Assembly (NCBI GenBank): GCA_039105265.1
Contig: JAPFFF010000093.1
Coordinates: forward strand, 25,005 to 89,004
DNA length: 64,000 nt
From: Tritrichomonas musculus
Taxonomy: Eukaryota; Parabasalia; Tritrichomonadida; Tritrichomonadidae
Reading direction: 5' to 3'
Position numbers and translations under genes: made by a program. This document shows, one piece after another, positions 51,201 to 63,913 of the stretch (positions are counted from its first letter, which is position 1; every line of letters starts with the position of its first letter). The notes beneath the pieces were generated by a model. The model worked only from the letters and a program-made list of their open reading frames with translations, did no database searches and had not been told where the DNA came from.

Positions 51201-54000
51201 TTTCGAAATTAAGTAAAATCAGTAAAAATTAAAGCTTAATCTCAGTTATTCTTATTCAAACGTTTCTCACAAATGAACAGAGTTAAATAAAACACAAATC
51301 TCAAACACTTTTGTAAGATAATTAAAAACGATTTCGAAATTAAGTAAAATCAGTAAAAATTAAAGCTTAATCTCAGTTATTCTTAATCTAACATTTCTCA
51401 CAAATGAACAGAGTTAAATAAAACACAAATCTCAAACACTTTTGTAAGATAATTAAAAACGATTTCGAAATTAAGTAAAATCAATAAAGATTAAATCGCA
51501 ATATCAATTATTCTTATTCAAACGTTTCTCACAAGTGAACAGAGTTAAATAAAACACAAATCTCAAACACTTTTGTAAGATAATTAAAAACGATTTCGAA
51601 ATTAAGTAAAATCAATAAAGATTAAATCGCAATATCAATTATTCTTATTCAAACGTTTCTCACAAATGAACAGAGTTAAATAAAACACAAATCTCAAACA
51701 CTTTTGTAAGATAATTAAAAACGATTTCGAAATTAAGTAAAATCAGTAAAAATTAAAGCTTAATCTCAGTTATTCTTATTCAAACGTTTCTCACAAATGA
51801 ACAGAGTTAAATAAAACACAAATCTCAAACACTTTTGTAAGATAATTAAAAACGATTTCGAAATTAAGTAAAATCAATAAAGATTAAATCGCAATATCAA
51901 TTATTCTTATTCAAACGTTTCTCACAAGTGAACAGAGTTAAATAAAACACAAATCTCAAACACTTTTGTAAGATAATTAAAAACGATTTCGAAATTAAGT
52001 AAAATCAATAAAGATTAAATCGCAATATCAATTATTCTTATTCAAACGTTTCTCACAAGTGAACAGAGTTAAATAAAACACAAATCTCAAACACTTTTGT
52101 AAGATAATTAAAAACGATTTCGAAATTAAGTAAAATCAGTAAAAATTAAAGCTTAATCTCAGTTATTCTTAATCTAACATTTCTCACAAATGAACAGAGT
52201 TAAATAAAACACAAATCTCAAACACTTTTGTAAGATAATTATAAACGATTTCGAAATTAAGTAAAATCAGTAAAAATTAAAGCTTAATCTCAGTTATTCT
52301 TATTCAAACGTTTCTCACAAGTGAACAGAGTTAAATAAAACACAAATCTCAAACACTTTTGTAAGATAATTAAAAACGATTTCGAAATTAAGTAAAATCA
52401 GTAAAAATTAAAGCTTAATCTCAGTTATTCTTATTCTAACATTTCTCACAAATGAACAGAGTTAAATAAAACACAAATCTCAAACACTTTTGTAAGATAA
52501 TTAAAAACGATTTCGAAATTAAGTAAAATCAGTAAAAATTAAAGCTTAATCTCAGTTATTCTTAATCTAACATTTCTCACAAATGAACAGAGTTAAATAA
52601 AACACAAATCTCAAACACTTTTATAAGATAATTAAAAACGATTTCGAAATTAAGTAAAATCAGTAAAAATTAAAGCTTAATCTCAGTTATTCTTAATCTA
52701 ACATTTCTCACAAATGAACAGAGTTAAATAAAACACAAATCTCAAACACTTTTATAAGATAATTAAAAACGATTTCGAAATTAAGTAAAATCAGTAAAAA
52801 TTAAAGCTTAATCTCAGTTATTCTTATTCAAACGTTTCTCACAAATGAACAGAGTTAAATAAAACACAAATCTCAAACACTTTTGTAAGATAATTAAAAA
52901 CGATTTCGAAATTAAGTAAAATCAGTAAAAATTAAAGCTTAATCTCAGTTATTCTTATTCTAACATTTCTCACAAATGAACAGAGTTAAATAAAACACAA
53001 ATCTCAAACACTTTTGTAAGATAATTAAAAACGATTTCGAAATTAAGTAAAATCAGTAAAAATTAAAGCTTAATCTCAGTTATTCTTAATCTAACATTTC
53101 TCACAAATGAACAGAGTTAAATAAAACACAAATCTCAAACACTTTTGTAAGATAATTAAAAACGATTTCGAAATTAAGTAAAATCAGTAAAAATTAAAGC
53201 GCAATATCAATTATTCTTATTCAAACGTTTCTCACAAATGAACAGAGTTAAATAAAACACAAATCTCAAACACTTTTGTAAGATAATTAAAAACGATTTC
53301 GAAATTAAGTAAAATCAGTAAAAATTAAAGCGCAATATCAATTATTCTTATTCAAACGTTTCTCACAAATGAACAGAGTTAAATAAAACACAAATCTCAA
53401 ACACTTTTGTAAGATAATTAAAAACGATTTCGAAATTAAGTAAAATCAGTAAAAATTAAAGCTTAATCTCAGTTATTCTTAATCTAACATTTCTCACAAA
53501 TGAACAGAGTTAAATAAAACACAAATCTCAAACACTTTTGTAAGATAATTAAAAACGATTTCGAAATTAAGTAAAATCAATAAAGATTAAATCGCAATAT
53601 CAATTATTCTTATTCAAACGTTTCTCACAAGTGAACAGAGTTAAATAAAACACAAATCTCAAACACTTTTGTAAGATAATTATAAACGATTTCGAAATTA
53701 AGTAAAATCAGTAAAAATTAAAGCTTAATCTCAGTTATTCTTATTCAAACGTTTCTCACAAATGAACAGAGTTAAATAAAACATAAATCTCAAACACTTT
53801 TGTAAGATAATTAAAAACGATTTCGAAATTAATTAAAATCAATAAAAATTAAAGCTTAATCTCAGTTATTCTTATTCAAACGTTTCTCACAAATGAACAG
53901 AGTTAAATAAAACACAAATCTCAAACACTTTTATAAGATAATTGAAAACGATTTCGAAATTAAGTAAAATCAATAAAAATTAAAGCTTAATCTCAGTTAT
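48207..54000 (+). repeat. B-type-rich stretch without a clear long higher-order repeat
   Basis: Only monomers are present here. HindIII-bearing units with aatctaaca predominate, interspersed with agcgc mosaics (48731, 48993, 49648) and A-type units. ttttataag units recur, with adjacent pairs at 50434/50565 and 52530/52661. I could not trace a long copy of this order elsewhere in the window by eye, so it may match sequence outside it. Confidence 0.6.
50303..50433 (+). repeat. Monomer with the rare aatcaaacg middle
   Basis: Positions 35-43 read aatcaaacg here, combining A at 36 with A at 39 and G at 43. I saw this combination in no other unit. With attcaaacg, aatctaaca, attctaaca and aatctaacg elsewhere, it shows that these closely spaced sites recombine. 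Confidence 0.8.
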
Positions 54001-55409
54001 TCTTATTCAAACGTTTCTCACAAATGAACAGAGTTAAATAAAACACAAATCTCAAACACTTTTGTAAGATAATTATAAACGATTTCGAAATTAAGTAAAA
54101 TCAATAAAAATTAAAGCTTAATCTCAGTTATTCTTATTCAAACGTTTCTCACAAATGAACAGAGTTAAATAAAACACAAATCTCAAACACTTTTGTAAGA
54201 TAATTGAAAACGATTTCGAAATTAATTAAAATCAATAAAAATTAAAGCTTAATCTCAGTTATTCTTATTCAAACGTTTCTCACAAATGAACAGAGTTAAA
54301 TAAAACACAAATCTCAAACACTTTTGTAAGATAATTAAAAACGATTTCGAAATTAAGTAAAATCAGTAAAAATTAAAGCTTAATCTCAGTTATTCTTATT
54401 CAAACGTTTCTCACAAGTGAACAGAGTTAAATAAAACATAAATCTCAAACACTTTTGTAAGATAATTAAAAACGATTTCGAAATTAAGTAAAATCAATAA
54501 AGATTAAATCGCAATATCAATTATTCTTATTCAAACGTTTCTCACAAGTGAACAGAGTTAAATAAAACATAAATCTCAAACACTTTTGTAAGATAATTAT
54601 AAACGATTTCGAAATTAAGTAAAATCAGTAAAAATTAAAGCTTAATCTCAGTTATTCTTATTCAAACGTTTCTCACAAATGAACAGAGTTAAATAAAACA
54701 CAAATCTCAAACACTTTTGTAAGATAATTGAAAAAGATTTCGAAATTAATTAAAATCAGTAAAATTAAAGCTTAATCTCAGTTATTCTTATTCAAACGTT
54801 TCTCACAAATGAACAGAGTTAAATAAAACACAAATCTCAAACACTTTTGTAAGATAATTAAAAACGATTTCGAAATTAAGTAAAATCAGTAAAAATTAAA
54901 GCTTAATCTCAGTTATTCTTAATCTAACATTTCTCACAAATGAACAGAGTTAAATAAAACACAAATCTCAAACACTTTTGTAAGATAATTAAAAACGATT
55001 TCGAAATTAAGTAAAATCAGTAAAAATTAAAGCTTAATCTCAGTTATTCTTATTCAAACGTTTCTCACAAGTGAACAGAGTTAAATAAAACACAAATCTC
55101 AAACACTTTTGTAAGATAATTAAAAACGATTTCGAAATTAAGTAAAATCAGTAAAAATTAAAGCTTAATCTCAGTTATTCTTATTCAAACGTTTCTCACA
55201 AATGAACAGAGTTAAATAAAACACAAATCTCAAACACTTTTGTAAGATAATTGAAAAAGATTTCGAAATTAAGTAAAATCAGTAAAATTAAAGCTTAATC
55301 TCAGTTATTCTTATTCAAACGTTTCTCACAAGTGAACAGAGTTAAATAAAACACAAATCTCAAACACTTTTGTAAGATAATTAAAAACGATTTCGAAATT
55401 AAGTAAAAT

Positions 55410-57371
55410 CAGTAAAAATTAAAGCTTAATCTCAGTTATTCTTAATCTAACATTTCTCACAAATGAACAGAGTTAAATAAAACACAAATCTCAAACACTT
55501 TTGTAAGATAATTGAAAACGATTTCGAAATTAATTAAAATCAATAAAAATTAAAGCTTAATCTCAGTTATTCTTATTCAAACGTTTCTCACAAATGAACA
55601 GAGTTAAATAAAACACAAATCTCAAACACTTTTGTAAGATAATTAAAAACGATTTCGAAATTAAGTAAAATCAGTAAAAATTAAAGCTTAATCTCAGTTA
55701 TTCTTAATCTAACATTTCTCACAAATGAACAGAGTTAAATAAAACACAAATCTCAAACACTTTTGTAAGATAATTAAAAACGATTTCGAAATTAAGTAAA
55801 ATCAATAAAGATTAAATCGCAATATCAATTATTCTTATTCAAACGTTTCTCACAAGTGAACAGAGTTAAATAAAACATAAATCTCAAACACTTTTGTAAG
55901 ATAATTATAAACGATTTCGAAATTAAGTAAAATCAGTAAAAATTAAAGCTTAATCTCAGTTATTCTTATTCAAACGTTTCTCACAAATGAACAGAGTTAA
56001 ATAAAACACAAATCTCAAACACTTTTGTAAGATAATTGAAAACGATTTCGAAATTAAGTAAAATCAGTAAAATTAAAGCTTAATCTCAATTATTCTTATT
56101 CTAACATTTCTCACAAATGAACAGAGTTAAATAAAACACAAATCTCAAACACTTTTGTAAGATAATTAAAAACGATTTCGAAATTAAGTAAAATCAATAA
56201 AAATTAAAGCTTAATCTCAGTTATTCTTATTCAAACGTTTCTCACAAATGAACAGAGTTAAATAAAACACAAATCTCAAACACTTTTGTAAGATAATTGA
56301 AAAAGATTTCGAAATTAAGTAAAATCAGTAAAAATTAAAGCTTAATCTCAGTTATTCTTAATCTAACATTTCTCACAAATGAACAGAGTTAAATAAAACA
56401 CAAATCTCAAACACTTTTGTAAGATAATTAAAAACGATTTCGAAATTAAGTAAAATCAATAAAGATTAAATCGCAATATCAATTATTCTTATTCAAACGT
56501 TTCTCACAAATGAACAGAGTTAAATAAAACACAAATCTCAAACACTTTTGTAAGATAATTAAAAACGATTTCGAAATTAAGTAAAATCAGTAAAATTAAA
56601 GCTTAATCTCAGTTATTCTTATTCAAACGTTTCTCACAAGTGAACAGAGTTAAATAAAACACAAATCTCAAACACTTTTGTAAGATAATTAAAAACGATT
56701 TCGAAATTAAGTAAAATCAATAAAGATTAAAGCTTAATCTCAGTTATTCTTATTCAAACGTTTCTCACAAATGAACAGAGTTAAATAAAACACAAATCTC
56801 AAACACTTTTGTAAGATAATTAAAAACGATTTCGAAATTAAGTAAAATCAGTAAAAATTAAAGCTTAATCTCAGTTATTCTTATTCAAACGTTTCTCACA
56901 AGTGAACAGAGTTAAATAAAACATAAATCTCAAACACTTTTGTAAGATAATTAAAAACGATTTCGAAATTAAGTAAAATCAATAAAGATTAAATCGCAAT
57001 ATCAATTATTCTTATTCAAACGTTTCTCACAAGTGAACAGAGTTAAATAAAACATAAATCTCAAACACTTTTGTAAGATAATTAAAAACGATTTCGAAAT
57101 TAAGTAAAATCAGTAAAAATTAAAGCTTAATCTCAGTTATTCTTAATCTAACATTTCTCACAAATGAACAGAGTTAAATAAAACACAAATCTCAAACACT
57201 TTTGTAAGATAATTAAAAACGATTTCGAAATTAATTAAAATCAGTAAAATTAAAGCTTAATCTCAGTTATTCTTATTCAAACGTTTCTCACAAATGAACA
57301 GAGTTAAATAAAACACAAATCTCAAACACTTTTGTAAGATAATTATAAACGATTTCGAAATTAATTAAAAT
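55410..57371 (+). repeat. 20-unit higher-order repeat (2616 bp), copy 1
   Basis: Fifteen units from 55410 match those from 58026 at an offset of 2616 bp, which is 20 units less four bases because four of the spanned units are 130 bp. Shared markers are 130-bp units (56065, 56588, 57242), a gaaaaag unit (56195) and the rare caataaagattaaagc unit (56718). The first unit differs in one segment (aatctcagtt here, aatatcaatt in the copy). After 57371 the two copies diverge. Confidence 0.86.
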
Positions 57372-58025
57372 CAGTAAAAATTAAAGCTTAATCTCAGTTA
57401 TTCTTATTCAAACGTTTCTCACAAATGAACAGAGTTAAATAAAACACAAATCTCAAACACTTTTGTAAGATAATTGAAAACGATTTCGAAATTAAGTAAA
57501 ATCAGTAAAATTAAAGCTTAATCTCAATTATTCTTATTCAAACGTTTCTCACAAATGAACAGAGTTAAATAAAACACAAATCTCAAACACTTTTGTAAGA
57601 TAATTAAAAACGATTTCGAAATTAAGTAAAATCAATAAAAATTAAAGCTTAATCTCAGTTATTCTTATTCAAACGTTTCTCACAAGTGAACAGAGTTAAA
57701 TAAAACACAAATCTCAAACACTTTTGTAAGATAATTAAAAACGATTTCGAAATTAAGTAAAATCAGTAAAAATTAAAGCTTAATCTCAGTTATTCTTAAT
57801 CTAACATTTCTCACAAATGAACAGAGTTAAATAAAACACAAATCTCAAACACTTTTGTAAGATAATTAAAAACGATTTCGAAATTAAGTAAAATCAGTAA
57901 AAATTAAAGCTTAATCTCAGTTATTCTTATTCAAACGTTTCTCACAAATGAACAGAGTTAAATAAAACACAAATCTCAAACACTTTTGTAAGATAATTAT
58001 AAACGATTTCGAAATTAAGTAAAAT

Positions 58026-59987
58026 CAGTAAAAATTAAAGCTTAATATCAATTATTCTTAATCTAACATTTCTCACAAATGAACAGAGTTAAATAAAACA
58101 CAAATCTCAAACACTTTTGTAAGATAATTGAAAACGATTTCGAAATTAATTAAAATCAATAAAAATTAAAGCTTAATCTCAGTTATTCTTATTCAAACGT
58201 TTCTCACAAATGAACAGAGTTAAATAAAACACAAATCTCAAACACTTTTGTAAGATAATTAAAAACGATTTCGAAATTAAGTAAAATCAGTAAAAATTAA
58301 AGCTTAATCTCAGTTATTCTTAATCTAACATTTCTCACAAATGAACAGAGTTAAATAAAACACAAATCTCAAACACTTTTGTAAGATAATTAAAAACGAT
58401 TTCGAAATTAAGTAAAATCAATAAAGATTAAATCGCAATATCAATTATTCTTATTCAAACGTTTCTCACAAGTGAACAGAGTTAAATAAAACATAAATCT
58501 CAAACACTTTTGTAAGATAATTATAAACGATTTCGAAATTAAGTAAAATCAGTAAAAATTAAAGCTTAATCTCAGTTATTCTTATTCAAACGTTTCTCAC
58601 AAATGAACAGAGTTAAATAAAACACAAATCTCAAACACTTTTGTAAGATAATTGAAAACGATTTCGAAATTAAGTAAAATCAGTAAAATTAAAGCTTAAT
58701 CTCAATTATTCTTATTCTAACATTTCTCACAAATGAACAGAGTTAAATAAAACACAAATCTCAAACACTTTTGTAAGATAATTAAAAACGATTTCGAAAT
58801 TAAGTAAAATCAATAAAAATTAAAGCTTAATCTCAGTTATTCTTATTCAAACGTTTCTCACAAATGAACAGAGTTAAATAAAACACAAATCTCAAACACT
58901 TTTGTAAGATAATTGAAAAAGATTTCGAAATTAAGTAAAATCAGTAAAAATTAAAGCTTAATCTCAATTATTCTTAATCTAACATTTCTCACAAATGAAC
59001 AGAGTTAAATAAAACACAAATCTCAAACACTTTTGTAAGATAATTAAAAACGATTTCGAAATTAAGTAAAATCAATAAAGATTAAATCGCAATATCAATT
59101 ATTCTTATTCAAACGTTTCTCACAAATGAACAGAGTTAAATAAAACACAAATCTCAAACACTTTTGTAAGATAATTAAAAACGATTTCGAAATTAAGTAA
59201 AATCAGTAAAATTAAAGCTTAATCTCAGTTATTCTTATTCAAACGTTTCTCACAAGTGAACAGAGTTAAATAAAACACAAATCTCAAACACTTTTGTAAG
59301 ATAATTAAAAACGATTTCGAAATTAAGTAAAATCAATAAAGATTAAAGCTTAATCTCAGTTATTCTTATTCAAACGTTTCTCACAAATGAACAGAGTTAA
59401 ATAAAACACAAATCTCAAACACTTTTGTAAGATAATTAAAAACGATTTCGAAATTAAGTAAAATCAGTAAAAATTAAAGCTTAATCTCAGTTATTCTTAT
59501 TCAAACGTTTCTCACAAGTGAACAGAGTTAAATAAAACATAAATCTCAAACACTTTTGTAAGATAATTAAAAACGATTTCGAAATTAAGTAAAATCAATA
59601 AAGATTAAATCGCAATATCAATTATTCTTATTCAAACGTTTCTCACAAGTGAACAGAGTTAAATAAAACATAAATCTCAAACACTTTTGTAAGATAATTA
59701 AAAACGATTTCGAAATTAAGTAAAATCAGTAAAAATTAAAGCTTAATCTCAGTTATTCTTAATCTAACATTTCTCACAAATGAACAGAGTTAAATAAAAC
59801 ACAAATCTCAAACACTTTTGTAAGATAATTAAAAACGATTTCGAAATTAATTAAAATCAGTAAAATTAAAGCTTAATCTCAGTTATTCTTATTCAAACGT
59901 TTCTCACAAATGAACAGAGTTAAATAAAACACAAATCTCAAACACTTTTGTAAGATAATTAAAAACGATTTCGAAATTAAGTAAAAT
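58026..59987 (+). repeat. 20-unit higher-order repeat (2616 bp), copy 2
   Basis: This is the partner of 55410-57371. The corresponding 130-bp units start at 58681, 59204 and 59858, the gaaaaag unit at 58811, and caataaagattaaagc at 59334. The last unit differs at 105-110 and 125 from its counterpart at 57242. A third, rearranged version of the same parts follows at 60119-61556. Confidence 0.86.
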
Positions 59988-60642
59988 CAATAAAAATTAA
60001 AGCTTAATCTCAGTTATTCTTATTCAAACGTTTCTCACAAGTGAACAGAGTTAAATAAAACACAAATCTCAAACACTTTTGTAAGATAATTATAAACGAT
60101 TTCGAAATTAAGTAAAATCAGTAAAAATTAAAGCTTAATCTCAGTTATTCTTAATCTAACATTTCTCACAAATGAACAGAGTTAAATAAAACACAAATCT
60201 CAAACACTTTTGTAAGATAATTGAAAACGATTTCGAAATTAATTAAAATCAATAAAAATTAAAGCTTAATCTCAGTTATTCTTATTCAAACGTTTCTCAC
60301 AAATGAACAGAGTTAAATAAAACACAAATCTCAAACACTTTTGTAAGATAATTAAAAACGATTTCGAAATTAAGTAAAATCAGTAAAAATTAAAGCTTAA
60401 TCTCAGTTATTCTTATTCAAACGTTTCTCACAAGTGAACAGAGTTAAATAAAACATAAATCTCAAACACTTTTGTAAGATAATTAAAAACGATTTCGAAA
60501 TTAAGTAAAATCAATAAAGATTAAATCGCAATATCAATTATTCTTATTCAAACGTTTCTCACAAGTGAACAGAGTTAAATAAAACATAAATCTCAAACAC
60601 TTTTGTAAGATAATTATAAACGATTTCGAAATTAAGTAAAAT

Positions 60643-61164
60643 CAGTAAAAATTAAAGCTTAATCTCAGTTATTCTTATTCAAACGTTTCTCACAAATGAA
60701 CAGAGTTAAATAAAACACAAATCTCAAACACTTTTGTAAGATAATTGAAAAAGATTTCGAAATTAATTAAAATCAGTAAAATTAAAGCTTAATCTCAGTT
60801 ATTCTTATTCAAACGTTTCTCACAAATGAACAGAGTTAAATAAAACACAAATCTCAAACACTTTTGTAAGATAATTATAAACGATTTCGAAATTAATTAA
60901 AATCAGTAAAAATTAAAGCTTAATCTCAGTTATTCTTATTCAAACGTTTCTCACAAATGAACAGAGTTAAATAAAACACAAATCTCAAACACTTTTGTAA
61001 GATAATTGAAAACGATTTCGAAATTAAGTAAAATCAGTAAAATTAAAGCTTAATCTCAATTATTCTTATTCTAACATTTCTCACAAATGAACAGAGTTAA
61101 ATAAAACACAAATCTCAAACACTTTTGTAAGATAATTAAAAACGATTTCGAAATTAAGTAAAAT
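60643..61164 (+). repeat. Short block echoed at 63129-63643
   Basis: The order 'gaaaaag with attaatt' (60643), '130-bp unit with ataaac and attaatt' (60774), 'gaaaac' (60904), 'attctaaca' (61035) recurs from 63129 at an offset of 2486 bp (19 units less three bases). The fourth unit is 130 bp here and 131 bp in the echo (63513). The first three also resemble 54626 onward. These parts appear to be reused modules of the right-hand domain. Confidence 0.72.
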
Positions 61165-61687
61165 CAATAAAAATTAAAGCTTAATCTCAGTTATTCTTAT
61201 TCAAACGTTTCTCACAAATGAACAGAGTTAAATAAAACACAAATCTCAAACACTTTTGTAAGATAATTGAAAAAGATTTCGAAATTAAGTAAAATCAGTA
61301 AAATTAAAGCTTAATCTCAGTTATTCTTATTCAAACGTTTCTCACAAGTGAACAGAGTTAAATAAAACACAAATCTCAAACACTTTTGTAAGATAATTAA
61401 AAACGATTTCGAAATTAAGTAAAATCAATAAAGATTAAAGCTTAATCTCAATTATTCTTATTCAAACGTTTCTCACAAGTGAACAGAGTTAAATAAAACA
61501 CAAATCTCAAACACTTTTGTAAGATAATTATAAACGATTTCGAAATTAAGTAAAATCAGTAAAAATTAAAGCTTAATCTCAGTTATTCTTAATCTAACAT
61601 TTCTCACAAATGAACAGAGTTAAATAAAACACAAATCTCAAACACTTTTGTAAGATAATTGAAAACGATTTCGAAATTAAGTAAAAT

Positions 61688-61818
61688 TAGTAAAGATTAA
61701 AGCTTAATCTCAGTTATTCTTAATCTAACATTTCTCACAAGTGAACAGAGTTAAATAAAACACAAATCTCAAACACTTTTGTAAGATAATTAAAAACGAT
61801 TTCGAAATTAAGTAAAAT
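61688..61818 (+). repeat. Monomer with private first-base change
   Basis: The unit begins tagtaaagatt in place of cagtaaaaatt: C to T at unit position 1 and G at position 8. G at 8 with G at 3 is otherwise seen only at 4586 and 29082. The remainder is an ordinary B-type unit with aatctaaca and aagtg. Confidence 0.85.
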
Positions 61819-63913
61819 CAGTAAAAATTAAAGCTTAATCTCAATTATTCTTATTCAAACGTTTCTCACAAATGAACAGAGTTAAATAAAACACAAATCT
61901 CAAACACTTTTGTAAGATAATTAAAAACGATTTCGAAATTAAGTAAAATCAGTAAAAATTAAAGCTTAATCTCAGTTATTCTTAATCTAACATTTCTCAC
62001 AAGTGAACAGAGTTAAATAAAACACAAATCTCAAACACTTTTGTAAGATAATTATAAACGATTTCGAAATTAAGTAAAATCAATAAAAATTAAAGCTTAA
62101 TCTCAATTATTCTTATTCTAACATTTCTCACAAGTGAACAGAGTTAAATAAAACACAAATCTCAAACACTTTTGTAAGATAATTAAAAACGATTTCGAAA
62201 TTAAGTAAAATCAGTAAAAATTAAAGCTTAATCTCAATTATTCTTATTCAAACGTTTCTCACAAGTGAACAGAGTTAAATAAAACACAAATCTCAAACAC
62301 TTTTGTAAGATAATTAAAAACGATTTCGAAATTAAGTAAAATCAATAAAAATTAAAGCTTAATCTCAATTATTCTTATTCTAACATTTCTCACAAGTGAA
62401 CAGAGTTAAATAAAACACAAATCTCAAACACTTTTGTAAGATAATTAAAAACGATTTCGAAATTAAGTAAAATCAATAAAAATTAAAGCTTAATCTCAGT
62501 TATTCTTATTCAAACGTTTCTCACAAGTGAACAGAGTTAAATAAAACACAAATCTCAAACACTTTTGTAAGATAATTATAAACGATTTCGAAATTAATTA
62601 AAATCAGTAAAAATTAAAGCTTAATCTCAATTATTCTTATTCAAACGTTTCTCACAAGTGAACAGAGTTAAATAAAACACAAATCTCAAACACTTTTGTA
62701 AGATAATTATAAACGATTTCGAAATTAAGTAAAATCAGTAAAAATTAAAGCTTAATCTCAGTTATTCTTATTCAAACGTTTCTCACAAATGAACAGAGTT
62801 AAATAAAACATAAATCTCAAACACTTTTGTAAGATAATTAAAAACGATTTCGAAATTAAGTAAAATCAATAAAGATTAAATCGCAATATCAATTATTCTT
62901 ATTCAAACGTTTCTCACAAATGAACAGAGTTAAATAAAACACAAATCTCAAACACTTTTGTAAGATAATTGAAAACGATTTCGAAATTAAGTAAAATCAG
63001 TAAAAATTAAAGCTTAATCTCAGTTATTCTTATTCTAACATTTCTCACAAATGAACAGAGTTAAATAAAACATAAATCTCAAACACTTTTGTAAGATAAT
63101 TATAAACGATTTCGAAATTAAGTAAAATCAGTAAAAATTAAAGCTTAATCTCAGTTATTCTTATTCAAACGTTTCTCACAAATGAACAGAGTTAAATAAA
63201 ACACAAATCTCAAACACTTTTGTAAGATAATTGAAAAAGATTTCGAAATTAATTAAAATCAGTAAAATTAAAGCTTAATCTCAGTTATTCTTATTCAAGC
63301 GTTTCTCACAAATGAACAGAGTTAAATAAAACACAAATCTCAAACACTTTTGTAAGATAATTATAAACGATTTCGAAATTAATTAAAATCAGTAAAAATT
63401 AAAGCTTAATCTCAGTTATTCTTATTCAAACGTTTCTCACAAATGAACAGAGTTAAATAAAACACAAATCTCAAACACTTTTGTAAGATAATTGAAAACG
63501 ATTTCGAAATTAAGTAAAATCAGTAAAAATTAAAGCTTAATCTCAGTTATTCTTATTCTAACATTTCTCACAAATGAACAGAGTTAAATAAAACACAAAT
63601 CTCAAACACTTTTATAAGATAATTATAAACGATTTCGAAATTAAGTAAAATCAATAAAAATTAAAGCGCAATATCAATTATTCTTATTCAAACGTTTCTC
63701 ACAAGTGAACAGAGTTAAATAAAACACAAATCTCAAACACTTTTGTAAGATAATTATAAACGATTTCGAAATTAAGTAAAATCAGTAAAAATTAAAGCTT
63801 AATCTCAGTTATTCTTATTCAAACGTTTCTCACAAATGAACAGAGTTAAATAAAACACAAATCTCAAACACTTTTGTAAGATAATTGAAAAAGATTTCGA
63901 AATTAATTAAAAT

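Larger units (their letters stand above)
54757..63389 (+). repeat. Domain enriched in 130-bp monomers (13 of the window's 15)
   Basis: Units beginning cagtaaaattaaagc, one A short, start at 54757, 55280, 56065, 56588, 57242, 57503, 58681, 59204, 59858, 60774, 61035, 61296 and 63260. All have the same missing A and differ at other markers, so the deletion allele has spread or been reshuffled. The same domain is rich in gaaaaag (near 54730, 55254, 56288, 58916, 60748, 61268, 63232 and 63887) and in attaattaaaa units. The array has therefore changed composition relative to 36-54 kb. Confidence 0.93.

Noticed and set aside
63260-63389. A-to-G change at 63299 (ttcaagcg) as a meaningful variant
   Set aside because: It is seen in one unit only, so a private mutation or consensus error is the simpler reading.
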